Program-made: the position numbers and the translations under genes
Notes under the pieces: model-generated
Told to the model about the DNA's origin: nothing
Seen by the model: the letters and a program-made list of their open reading frames with translations, nothing else
The model's database searches: none
NCBI GenBank assembly: GCA_013286085.1
Contig: JABDGK010000004.1
Location: 19,468 to 83,467, forward strand
Direction: 5' to 3'
Origin: Gammaproteobacteria bacterium
Lineage (GTDB): Bacteria; Pseudomonadota; Gammaproteobacteria; DSM-16500
DNA length: 64,000 bases
Shown here: positions 16,813 to 24,405 of the stretch, piece after piece
Layout: each line of letters begins with the position of its first letter
Position numbering within the stretch: the stretch's first letter is position 1

Positions 16813-17677
16813 ATCGTCTGTTACGTAATTCATTCTTGGTAGGCAACATATTGCTGAGCTGCCGTAAAGTATCCAAACTTATTTCATCTGGATTGATGCC
16901 TGCTATACAGGTGCAGAATCGATCGGTCATCGTTGGCGGTGTTATTTTACTATGAGAAGAGCCTCGTAAAAAAACGGGGTTTTCCCCGCCGACACTCATG
17001 ACATACTTTTTTGCTTCTTGAATCATTAATATCAATTTCTCACGCGCAGGGATCAACCGGCGCGTAATATTACGCAACGTATCCAGTATCTTGATTTCTT
17101 TCGCTCTACTGGTTGAATAGATGATATCAGTCATTATTGCTTTGCACTGATCAATAAAAATGTCCTCAGAGCAATTAGCAGGCATGAAATTTTTTGCCTG
17201 AAATAAAGAGGGAAATTTAACAGAATCACCGGACAATTTTTTTTCTGCTTTTGTATCGCTATCTGCAACCTTTGTCATGTGACTGTCTAATTGAGACGGT
17301 AAAGATACTGCAGGCATCGCAGTTTGTGTCATTGACTGTCGTCGTGATGATACGTGTTGCTCTGGTACCACACCGACTAATTTGATAGTAGCCGGCAACA
17401 CCAGCTTACCAATCAAAGCACCGCGCTTGGGGAGCTCTCTTTGTTGTTTCGGCAAAATAGTTTTAGCCAGGTACTCCGTCAAAGCTCTTGCGTTATTTAA
17501 TAATTTAGCCGGGTACTCCGCCAAAGCTCTTGCCTTATTTAATTTAGCCGCTGATTGTCTAGCCGCTTTATAAGATTCAGGACTTTCTTCCATTGTCGCA
17601 GTAGGCGCCCCAACATCAACGTGAGATGACTTTCTCGTTGCAGTCGTGAGACTTTTAGAATGACTATTGCGTAGCAT
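16811..17677 (-). CDS. Unknown protein, possible Dot/Icm substrate
   Basis: 288 residues from ATG 17677, with GAGGAG 8 bases upstream. I do not recognise the family. The N-terminal 130 residues are basic and Ser/Thr-rich and contain a short internal duplication: KLNKARALAEYPAK and LLNNARALTEYLAK, side by side near 45-70. The C-terminal half (about 165-288) looks like a helical domain, with FIDQCKAIMTDIIYSTSRAK, the phrase NPVFLRGSSHSKITPP and DTLRQLSNMLPTKNELRNRR at the end. The FLR phrase is reminiscent of the FLR motif of eukaryotic RasGAP domains, but the resemblance is short and unproven. A PmrA-like tandem TTAA site lies about 95 bases upstream (17771-17790). There is no signal peptide or membrane segment. 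It is placed alone on the minus strand between prs and rplY, where no gene is normally expected. Confidence 0.8.
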   Translation of the reverse strand: MLRNSHSKSLTTATRKSSHVDVGAPTATMEESPESYKAARQSAAKLNKARALAEYPAKLLNNARALTEYLAKTILPKQQRELPKRGALIGKLVLPATIKLVGVVPEQHVSSRRQSMTQTAMPAVSLPSQLDSHMTKVADSDTKAEKKLSGDSVKFPSLFQAKNFMPANCSEDIFIDQCKAIMTDIIYSTSRAKEIKILDTLRNITRRLIPAREKLILMIQEAKKYVMSVGGENPVFLRGSSHSKITPPTMTDRFCTCIAGINPDEISLDTLRQLSNMLPTKNELRNRR

Positions 17678-17770
17678 GAAATGAACTCCTCTTGTTTTGT
17701 ATCTTGCGTTATTTTTTGTTTATTTTTATCCGGTTAGGAATAATTTTTTACAGGGCTAGTGTATGGGAAA

Positions 17771-17790
17771 AACCTTAAGGAATAATTAAT
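17771..17790 (-). promoter_or_regulatory. PmrA-like tandem site upstream of the 16811-17677 gene
   Basis: Read on the minus strand: aTTAATTAT-tc-cTTAAGGTT, that is two TTAA boxes exactly 11 bp apart, as in the Legionella/Coxiella PmrA consensus cTTAATATT-N2-cTTAATATT (6 and 7 of 9 matches). A weak -10-like TACACT follows downstream. Rough base-composition reasoning suggests a few chance TTAA pairs at this spacing per 64 kb, so position in front of an orphan gene is the main support. Confidence 0.45.
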
Positions 17791-17917
17791 AGCTGGGTAT
17801 ATTATGAGCAGAATTGGCTAAAAAGTGATCTGTTTGTTTTTTACAATGGATTAGAGTGGAATATTGGCATAACAATCGTTGGCATAGGCCTATGCCAACG
17901 ATTTTCTCTGGATGAGC

Positions 17918-18316
17918 TTACCAATGATGGCCATGGCTATGATGATGGTGGTGCTCTTCGTGATGGTGATGAGGAGCAGGAGCACTGATTACAACAGCAG
18001 GTTGTGGGAACATAACTTGATTTGGTTGCTGCGCATAAAATTGTTGTGGCGGTTGAGCCTGTTGTAATGGTTGCTGATACACAAACGGTTGTGGTTGAAC
18101 CTGTTGCACTGGTAAAGGTTGTGGATTATATGCTGGTGGTGGAGCATATGCTGCTGGTTGTTGCTGATAAACAACTGGTGGTGGCGCCGCGACTACGAGT
18201 GGCTGTTGGTGATGGTGATGAACTGGCTGGTGGTGATGGATACCTAAAAGACTATCAACAAGTTGATGTGTCGCAGACTGATGGTTGTTGTGATGCGGGT
18301 TATGATGAGGCAACAT
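17918..18316 (-). CDS. His/Pro/Gln-rich low-complexity protein
   Basis: 132 residues. The first 36 residues are His/Asn-rich (LPHHNPHHNNH, HHHQPVHHHHQQ). The middle is Pro/Gln/Tyr/Val-rich (YQQQPAAYAPPPAYNPQPLP, QPFVYQQPLQQAQPPQQF). The last 20 residues are His/Glu-rich (PHHHHEEHHHHHSHGHHW). There is no signal peptide or membrane segment. Two His clusters at the ends suggest binding of Ni, Zn, Cu or Co, as a store or chaperone; this is inference from composition. It is alone on the minus strand upstream of rplY. The reading frame is intact over 132 codons and codons within the His and Gln runs vary (cat/cac, caa/cag), so it is not a simple microsatellite. No family recognised. Confidence 0.7.
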   Translation of the reverse strand: MLPHHNPHHNNHQSATHQLVDSLLGIHHHQPVHHHHQQPLVVAAPPPVVYQQQPAAYAPPPAYNPQPLPVQQVQPQPFVYQQPLQQAQPPQQFYAQQPNQVMFPQPAVVISAPAPHHHHEEHHHHHSHGHHW

Positions 18317-18388
18317 ACTTGATTACTCCAAGATATTAAAATAAGCGCAAATCATAACATAGCGTTTTGTTTTTGCCAAAATAGGAAA

Positions 18389-18423
18389 GTAGCCCGTATG
18401 AAGCGCAGCGTAATACGGGCTAC
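18389..18423 (+). repeat. REP-like palindrome, family B, copy 1
   Basis: GTAGCCCGTAT - GAAGCGCAGCGTA - ATACGGGCTAC, a perfect 11-bp inverted repeat; the pairing extends outward as GGAA..TTCC with one mismatch zone. It shares the GTAG/CTAC feet and the AAGCGCAGCG loop with family A but has a different stem. A second copy is at 36391-36424. Confidence 0.85.
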
Positions 18424-18459
18424 CTTCCTGATTATTTTTCGCGCAAACCCTATTTATCT

Positions 18460-18488
18460 ATGACTTATCCACAAATTTCAGGTAGAAT
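18460..18488 (+). promoter_or_regulatory. Predicted sigma-70 promoter of rplY
   Basis: -35 ATGACT (18460-18465, 4 of 6 to TTGACA), spacer of 17, -10 TAGAAT (18483-18488, 5 of 6 to TATAAT). It lies 78 bases before the rplY start, downstream of the family B palindrome. Confidence 0.5.
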
Positions 18489-18566
18489 GGCGCCCTCTTT
18501 CGTCCTGGTCGCAGGGATAAAAGGGTAAATTAATTTAATTTTTATATTTTTTTTGGAGTAACACAT

Positions 18567-19286
18567 ATGTCAGCTATCAAATTCGAACTGGAAGCAGAAG
18601 TTCGTAATGATATAGGGAAAGGTGCGAGCCGCCGCCTACGTCATGCAAACAAGGTTCCAGCAGTTGTTTATGGCGCAGGCCAAACCCCTGTATCGCTAAC
18701 ATTAGATCATAACAAAGTACTCCTTGCGCTTTCACATGAAGCGTTTTACTCACATATTTTGACTCTCAAAATCGATCAAAAAGGTGAGCAAGTGATCTTG
18801 AAAGACGTTCAGCGCGATCCAGCTAACCCACGCGTTCATCATATTGATTTCCAACGCATTAGAGCTGACCAAAAACTTCATATGCACGTGCCATTGCACT
18901 TCGTGGGTGATGATAAAGCACTAGGCTTGGCAGAAGGCGGCGTGGTTTATCACGCGGTTACCGATGTGGAAGTATCTTGCTTACCCGCTCACTTGCCAGA
19001 GTTCTTGGAAGTCGACACCTCTAAGATGCAATTAGACGATACCTTGCACTTATCAGACATTAAGCTGCCTAAAGGCGTTGAACTGGTTGCATTCAGCCAC
19101 GGCGCTGAAGGCCATGACTTGCCGATAGTTTCCATCCATAAACCACGCATCATTGAAGAAGAAGTGGCTGTGGTTGATGAAACTGTTGAAGGCGCTGAAG
19201 GTGAAGTTGCTGCTGCAGGTACTGACGGTGCAACAGACATAAAAGCAGACGCTGCAGAAAAGCCAGCGAAGAAAGCAAAAGAGTAA
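18567..19286 (+). CDS. rplY: Ribosomal protein bL25, long (Ctc/TL5) form
   Basis: 239 residues. bL25 binds 5S rRNA in the large ribosomal subunit. The N-terminal L25 domain (about 1-95) begins FELEAEVRNDIGKGASRRLR and contains VPAVVYGAG. The C-terminal TL5-type beta domain (about 100-190) has HVPLHFVGDDKALGLAEGG and VEVSCLPAHLPEFLEVD. An acidic/Ala/Lys tail ends the protein. The start is preceded by TTTGGAGTAACACAT. It is followed by pth and ychF in the usual order. Confidence 0.97.
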   Translation: MSAIKFELEAEVRNDIGKGASRRLRHANKVPAVVYGAGQTPVSLTLDHNKVLLALSHEAFYSHILTLKIDQKGEQVILKDVQRDPANPRVHHIDFQRIRADQKLHMHVPLHFVGDDKALGLAEGGVVYHAVTDVEVSCLPAHLPEFLEVDTSKMQLDDTLHLSDIKLPKGVELVAFSHGAEGHDLPIVSIHKPRIIEEEVAVVDETVEGAEGEVAAAGTDGATDIKADAAEKPAKKAKE

Positions 19287-19318
19287 GCTTTACACGATAA
19301 TTTTTAGAATAAGATTTT

Positions 19319-19356
19319 ACGTAGGGTGGACAAAGCACAGCGTGTCCACCCTACGT
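19319..19356 (+). repeat. REP-like palindrome, family A, copy 2
   Basis: Perfect inverted repeat ACGTAGGGTGGACA / TGTCCACCCTACGT around a loop AAGCACAGCG, between rplY and pth. It is the longest and most symmetric copy of the family. Confidence 0.9.
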
Positions 19357-19397
19357 AATTTTTTTCGTGTACAGAATATTTTTACGGAGATCGAACT

Positions 19398-19970
19398 ATG
19401 TCCGGTATTCTCCTGATCGTTGGATTAGCTAATCCGGGTGCCGAGTATGAAAACACTCGACACAATGCGGGAGCATGGTTTGTGTCCGCACTTGCAAATG
19501 ATGCTGACATTCAATTACGTCACAACCCTAAATTTCACGGTTTACATGGCATTGCCAAAGTCAAAGGGCATGAGTGTCATTTACTTATTCCATCAACTTA
19601 CATGAACCTCAGCGGTCAAGCTATTCAAGCACTGGCGAACTACTACAAAATTCCACCCAAAGCGATTCTTGTTGCACATGATGAACTGGATCTACCAACG
19701 GGAACGATTCGCTTAAAATTTGATGGCGGCCACGGTGGCCACAATGGCTTACGTGACACAATTAATCATCTCAGCACAAAAGAATTTTATCGTTTACGCA
19801 TTGGCATTGGTCGCCCTAGCAATAGTAACGATGTAGTTGATTACGTTTTATCAACGCCCAAAAAATCCGAACGCACTGAAATTGATAATGCACTGCAAGC
19901 AGCTGAAGGTATTTTACCCTTCATCATGAGCGGTGAATTTCAAAAAGCGATGCAATTTTTACATACATAA
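19398..19970 (+). CDS. pth: Peptidyl-tRNA hydrolase
   Basis: 190 residues. Pth frees tRNA from peptidyl-tRNAs that drop off the ribosome. The start MSGILLIVGLANPGAEYENT is typical; the catalytic His and binding Asn are in NTRHNAGAWFV. Also visible are STYMNLSGQAI, VAHDELDLPTG and GGHGGHNGLRDTI. It lies in the conserved rplY-pth-ychF string. A purine-rich ACGGAG is placed 8-10 bases before the ATG. Confidence 0.98.
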   Translation: MSGILLIVGLANPGAEYENTRHNAGAWFVSALANDADIQLRHNPKFHGLHGIAKVKGHECHLLIPSTYMNLSGQAIQALANYYKIPPKAILVAHDELDLPTGTIRLKFDGGHGGHNGLRDTINHLSTKEFYRLRIGIGRPSNSNDVVDYVLSTPKKSERTEIDNALQAAEGILPFIMSGEFQKAMQFLHT

Positions 19971-19997
19971 CGACGAATTTTTAAGAGAACAAAAACC

Positions 19998-21089
19998 ATG
20001 GGTATCAAATGCGGAATTGTTGGCTTGCCCAACGTAGGCAAGTCTACTTTATTTAACTGTTTAACCAAAGCAGGCGTGGATGCATCAAACTATCCATTCT
20101 GCACCATTGAACCCAACGTCGGTGTCGTACCGGTTCCTGATCCGCGGCTTGATAAACTCGCCGACATTGTCAAACCAGAACGCATTTTACCCACCACCAT
20201 GGAATTTGTTGATATTGCGGGTCTTGTCGCTGGCGCTTCCAAAGGCGAAGGCTTGGGCAATAAATTCTTAGCTAACATACGCGAAACGGATGCCATTGCG
20301 CATGTCGTGCGTTGTTTTGAAAACGACGACATTGTCCACGTCGCCGGTAAAGTGTCGCCCAAAGACGATATTGAAATTATCAATACAGAATTAGCACTCG
20401 CTGATTTAGAAAGCGTTGACAAAGCCTTGCTTCGTATTCAAAAACAAGTACGCAGTGGTGATAAAAGTATTCTTGCAGAAGCCAACCTACTCGAGCGCGT
20501 TAAAAAACAATTAAACGATGGCTTACCTATTCGCGGACTGTCACTCAACCATGATGAAAAAGAAAGTTTACGACAGTGGCATTTTCTCACCATCAAACCC
20601 ACATTATATATTGCGAATGTCAATGAAGATGGCTTCACAAACAATCCATTCCTAGATCAAGTAAAAACCATCGCAGTGAGTGAAAACGCCAGCGTTGTTG
20701 CTGTGTGCGCTGCATTGGAAGCAGAAATTGCCGAATTAGACAATGCGGAAAAAGCGGAATTTTTAGCGTCTATGAATTTAGATGAACCAGGCCTTGATCG
20801 TGTTATTCATGCGGGCTACAAATTATTGGGATTGGATACCTACTTTACTGCAGGCGTGAAAGAAGTTCGTGCCTGGACAGTTCACACAGGCTCGACTGCA
20901 CCACAAGCAGCCGGTGTGATTCATACCGATTTTGAAAAAGGCTTCATCCGTGCTGAAGTGATTGCTTATAACGATTTTATCCAATTCAAAGGTGAACAAG
21001 GGGCGAAAGAAGCGGGCAAATGGCGCTTAGAAGGCAAGGAGTATATCGTTAAGGATGGCGATGTGATGCATTTTCGTTTTAACGTCTAG
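19998..21089 (+). CDS. ychF: YchF, redox-regulated Obg-like ATPase
   Basis: 363 residues. YchF is a P-loop protein of the Obg group with ATPase activity that binds ribosomes. G1 is [11 protein letters not shown] and G3 DIAGLV. The G4 position reads NVNE rather than NKxD, which explains its preference for ATP over GTP. A coiled-coil insert and a C-terminal TGS domain ([17 protein letters not shown] to the end) complete it. It follows pth by 27 bases. Confidence 0.98.
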   Translation: MGIKCGIVGLPNVGKSTLFNCLTKAGVDASNYPFCTIEPNVGVVPVPDPRLDKLADIVKPERILPTTMEFVDIAGLVAGASKGEGLGNKFLANIRETDAIAHVVRCFENDDIVHVAGKVSPKDDIEIINTELALADLESVDKALLRIQKQVRSGDKSILAEANLLERVKKQLNDGLPIRGLSLNHDEKESLRQWHFLTIKPTLYIANVNEDGFTNNPFLDQVKTIAVSENASVVAVCAALEAEIAELDNAEKAEFLASMNLDEPGLDRVIHAGYKLLGLDTYFTAGVKEVRAWTVHTGSTAPQAAGVIHTDFEKGFIRAEVIAYNDFIQFKGEQGAKEAGKWRLEGKEYIVKDGDVMHFRFNV

Positions 21090-21107
21090 AAACTTAACGA
21101 GGAAAAC

Positions 21108-21827
21108 ATGAAAACAAAATTATTGTTAGCAAGTTGTGTATCATCACTCTGTTTTTCACAAATCAGTTTTGCAGATACCGAAGTCACTTACACCGGCGTC
21201 TCACCTGATTCCTATGAAGATAGCCCGCATTATATGACATCCGTGACACCGCCAGCACCACCGGAGAGAACAGAGAGGCCGCATCACAATACGCATTTTT
21301 CATTTGGGTTTGGCATTGAAGATAGTCACGCTGCCTATAGTGCAGACACACCTTATACCACTTATGAAGTCATCCATTCGGGTTATCATCACCATCATCA
21401 TCGCACACCATTACAATGGCTAGACATGAGCAACGGCGAACCCTTGCCTCCTGGCGCAGTCATTGGCGGCCACCAACCCAACCGGCCATATAATCTCTTT
21501 ATTTGCCGCGGTGAATATGAGGGTGGCATGCATCCAGGTAAACTGGTTGCCGGTTACTGTCATATTGGCTGGGATGGTGAAGAAATTTTATTACCTGACT
21601 ACCAAGTATTAACAAGTCATGTAGCCCTACAATGGATACCGGCAAGCTATGGACAAATTCCGATGAATGCTATTGCCGGTGGTTATGAAGAAGATGGCGC
21701 ACTCTATATTTGCCGAGCACACTATCGTGGCGGCTATCATCCTGGCAAAGTTGTCGGTCAAAACTGTAACTTTAGTTGGGGCGGTAGAGAAATTGTCACG
21801 TCGCATTATCAAGTGTTGACGATGTAG
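21108..21827 (+). CDS. Secreted protein with two DM9 (DUF3421) repeats
   Basis: 239 residues with a Sec signal peptide (about 1-22, cut after SFA). A Pro/Glu linker and a His run (YHHHHHRT, about 93-100) precede two repeats of about 67 residues. The first has GEPLPPGAVIGGH, LFICRGEYEGGMHPGKLV and WDGEEILLPDYQVL. The second has GQIPMNAIAGGYE, LYICRAHYRGGYHPGKVV and WGGREIVTSHYQVL. This pattern (WxxxxxGxxPxxAxxGG, hydrophobic-C-R-hydrophobic, HPGK, YxVL) is that of DM9 repeats, known mainly from insect and mollusc proteins, one of them a mannose-binding lectin. A periplasmic or secreted carbohydrate-binding role is inference. It starts 18 bases after ychF and may be co-transcribed with it. Confidence 0.85.
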   Translation: MKTKLLLASCVSSLCFSQISFADTEVTYTGVSPDSYEDSPHYMTSVTPPAPPERTERPHHNTHFSFGFGIEDSHAAYSADTPYTTYEVIHSGYHHHHHRTPLQWLDMSNGEPLPPGAVIGGHQPNRPYNLFICRGEYEGGMHPGKLVAGYCHIGWDGEEILLPDYQVLTSHVALQWIPASYGQIPMNAIAGGYEEDGALYICRAHYRGGYHPGKVVGQNCNFSWGGREIVTSHYQVLTM

Positions 21828-21840
21828 AAATCAAAATAAA

Positions 21841-21876
21841 TGTAGGGTGGACAAAACACAGCGTGTCCACCCTACA
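21841..21876 (+). repeat. REP-like palindrome, family A, copy 3
   Basis: TGTAGGGTGGACA - aaacacagcg - TGTCCACCCTACA, a perfect 13-bp inverted repeat just after the DM9 gene. It could act as the 3' end hairpin of the ychF-DM9 transcript, but no T-run follows directly. Confidence 0.88.
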
Positions 21877-21990
21877 GAAGATTCTTTTTTACAATCAAGA
21901 GACTGCCTTAAACATCACAAAAAAACGGTGATCGACTATACTGAAATAAACAACACCACGCCTAAAAGAACTATGACGAGGAGAAATAGT

Positions 21991-22905
21991 ATGAGTCGCC
22001 CACGCAACCAATACGCTTTCCCCCAATTCGAAGGACAAGTTGACGCCGCCATGAAAACGGTTTTTGGCCCATCATTTAAAACTCAGGTTGATACAACTAC
22101 AACACAAGAAATTCGTGGCAAAAAATACTTTGCCTGCTATTGCCCAGAGAACGATGCCAAAAAGATTAACGGTATCCCGAATATAATAAGCGATAGACTT
22201 GTTTCAAAAGACGCCCATTTCAGGCTTTCCACCGAAGCTTACTATTATCGATTTTATGTTGAAGAAAATTTCATGGATAATTTAATTCAACAACAAAATC
22301 AGCTATCAGCCTCTGCGCAAAGCTATGCAAGTAGTCAAGGTATGTTTGGGACTGCAGCAGCCGCATCGGCTGGGCCGACTAAAAAAGAAATTGCTGAGGC
22401 CTTAGCTACGATATTTAATAACCCATCTTTTAAAGCTCAAATCCCTGATACAGCCACAAAAAAACTCGCTAATAACAACGATTATTATACCTGCTACTGT
22501 CAGCCAAGTCAGGCATCCCAAATTATTGTTAGCTCAGATGTTCAAATGTCTGGAAACGTAACGCCACCGAGCAATGTACGAGCTAGCTTTACTGTTATGT
22601 TTTATGTTGCGAAAAAATATATTGATAATATGATCCAGCAAAGTACGGCGGCGCCTGCACTGCCTGTTCTTCAATCCACTGCACCTAGAGGAAAAAACAA
22701 AGACCTAACAGGCTTCACCTTTATGACGCCACAGGATGCGCAACAATTTTCTCAGCTCTTGGCAAATGCGGGTATAAATGGTAGAGATGGAAAACCGCTA
22801 ACTGTGCAATCAAATAATGTCACCGTCATTGTCGAAAATACCAATCTGAACATTGCAAAACAATGCTACTCTCTGCCTTCGCCAGCAATGACTTACAAAA
22901 AATAA
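21991..22905 (+). CDS. Unknown cytosolic protein with an internal duplication
   Basis: 304 residues from ATG 21991, preceded by GAGGAG; the frame is open further upstream into the REP-like palindrome, but those codons have no start with a binding site. I do not recognise the family. Two related modules of about 90 residues are visible. Module 1 (about 10-95) has AAMKTVFGPSFKTQV, KKYFACYCP, YYRFYVEENFMDNLIQQQ. Module 2 (about 125-215) has EALATIFNNPSFKAQI, NDYYTCYCQ, FTVMFYVAKKYIDNMIQQ. A third, shorter C-terminal part contains GFTFMTPQDAQQFSQLLANAGI. Each module pairs a Cys-x-Cys (YxxCYC) with a conserved C-terminal helix. No signal peptide or membrane segment. A secreted effector is possible but unsupported; the single upstream cTTAA is not paired. 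Confidence 0.8.
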   Translation: MSRPRNQYAFPQFEGQVDAAMKTVFGPSFKTQVDTTTTQEIRGKKYFACYCPENDAKKINGIPNIISDRLVSKDAHFRLSTEAYYYRFYVEENFMDNLIQQQNQLSASAQSYASSQGMFGTAAAASAGPTKKEIAEALATIFNNPSFKAQIPDTATKKLANNNDYYTCYCQPSQASQIIVSSDVQMSGNVTPPSNVRASFTVMFYVAKKYIDNMIQQSTAAPALPVLQSTAPRGKNKDLTGFTFMTPQDAQQFSQLLANAGINGRDGKPLTVQSNNVTVIVENTNLNIAKQCYSLPSPAMTYKK

Positions 22906-23009
22906 TGACCCTCTATCAAGTCAAACACTTTACTAATTAACCATGCTATAATCTATGTGAACCTCTCAACTCCCCATGATAAATTCGACAAAATTTAGGA
23001 ATGCAGTTT

Positions 23010-24347
23010 ATGCGGATATCTCTCCTAGCTGCTCGATGTATTAATAAGTTGAGATATTATATCAGTGGCAGTTTTTTATTCCTTTCATTACCTGTTTATG
23101 CTGACGAGTTATCTGGCACACTTTCGTCGTCATTTGCAGCAATCAAAACAATCTTCCAGCAAAATTATTTTACTTTAATCGCCTTAGAATTATGCCTTCT
23201 TGTTTTCTGTTATTACTTCTTAATATGCTTTCGAGCCAGAAGTCAGTTAAATGATTTCGTCCTCTCGGTTTCAGAGCCGCATATGGCCGTGTCACCATCC
23301 ATGGCAAGATTCATTATGCAAAATCAATTTGATTGTAAAGCGCTAACTGCGGCCATCGTCAGCATGGCAATCAAAGGTGTTTTAAACATTGAAAACAAAA
23401 ACGGAATTCTTACCCTCGTGCTGAAAGAAAACATAGCAAGGCAATATGGGCTTCCTGTCCTCACAAATAATCTGCAAAAAAATTTACGATCAAGTGAGAA
23501 AAGTGCTTTTAATATGTTATTTTCTCAACAAAACACAGTAACATTTAAAAACCATACTGTTTGGGACAATGCGAGGATAGCATTACAAAGTGATTTATTA
23601 CATGATGCAGAAACAGGGGGTTTGTATCCGCCGTTTAAATATTCTATTTTCGGATTTATATTAAGTTTGTTACCGCTGGCTGCTGTTGCAGCGCAATATG
23701 TGAATTCCTTAAACACCTTTACTCTCCTTTTTATGCTTTTTTCAATTTTGATAACACTATGCAATTTTTTTCTTTATCGGCTAGATATTCCGTATGTTGG
23801 ATTCGCGCATTGGCTAATGCCCACCGCATTCAGTATTAAGCTATTATTTGATATCGAGCGGATTTGGCACACCCTCGTCATGGTTCTTGCCGGATCCTGT
23901 GCCGTCCTCGCCTGCATCATGGGAGTTTTTTTGGCACCACCATCTATTACGTTAATATATTGCTTGGTCGCTGCAATCAATATTTTTTTCTATTGTGGAT
24001 GGCGCAGATTTATTCGCAAAGCTATCTTGGATCAATTGCAAAGCTCTAAATTACTTCTTGCCAATGCAAATAGAAACCAAGCAAGTCAGTCAGGATCCAT
24101 CGCATTAACCGCTGAGATATTTGAAAAATATCTACCTTATGCGATTGCATTAGATATAGAGCAGGAATGGGGCGATCAGTTTAATCACTTATCGAATTCG
24201 CCCAACCAAGATGGTACTCATTTTCATCCCACTTGGTACGTCGGTAATATCAAGCCTGGCACAACAACAGGCATTTTTGCCAAAGAATTAAGTCAGAATA
24301 TCACGTCTTGCATTGCGGCCATTTTCCCCTCAAATATAGCTTCTTAA
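23010..24347 (+). CDS. DUF2207-type membrane protein lacking the usual N-terminal domain
   Basis: 445 residues from ATG 23010, chosen because TTTAGGA is then 9-13 bases upstream; ATG 23001 touches it. A signal peptide or membrane anchor (about 10-32) and a membrane helix (about 50-72) come first. A cytoplasmic segment follows with SMARFIMQNQFDCKALTAAI and MAIKGVLNIE, as in DUF2207 proteins. Several membrane helices span about 210-340, and the C-terminal phrase EIFEKYLPYAIALDIEQEW is a strong DUF2207 hallmark. Most family members are about 600 residues with an extracytoplasmic beta domain between the signal peptide and first helix; that domain is missing here. Function of the family is unknown. 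A TATAAT at 22947-22952 may be its -10 box. The following gene is convergent. Confidence 0.82.
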   Translation: MRISLLAARCINKLRYYISGSFLFLSLPVYADELSGTLSSSFAAIKTIFQQNYFTLIALELCLLVFCYYFLICFRARSQLNDFVLSVSEPHMAVSPSMARFIMQNQFDCKALTAAIVSMAIKGVLNIENKNGILTLVLKENIARQYGLPVLTNNLQKNLRSSEKSAFNMLFSQQNTVTFKNHTVWDNARIALQSDLLHDAETGGLYPPFKYSIFGFILSLLPLAAVAAQYVNSLNTFTLLFMLFSILITLCNFFLYRLDIPYVGFAHWLMPTAFSIKLLFDIERIWHTLVMVLAGSCAVLACIMGVFLAPPSITLIYCLVAAINIFFYCGWRRFIRKAILDQLQSSKLLLANANRNQASQSGSIALTAEIFEKYLPYAIALDIEQEWGDQFNHLSNSPNQDGTHFHPTWYVGNIKPGTTTGIFAKELSQNITSCIAAIFPSNIAS

Positions 24348-24405
24348 AAAAACGCAGAACAACTGGATGACTGTTCACCCACATGGATTTTGATTATTCC
24401 CATCA

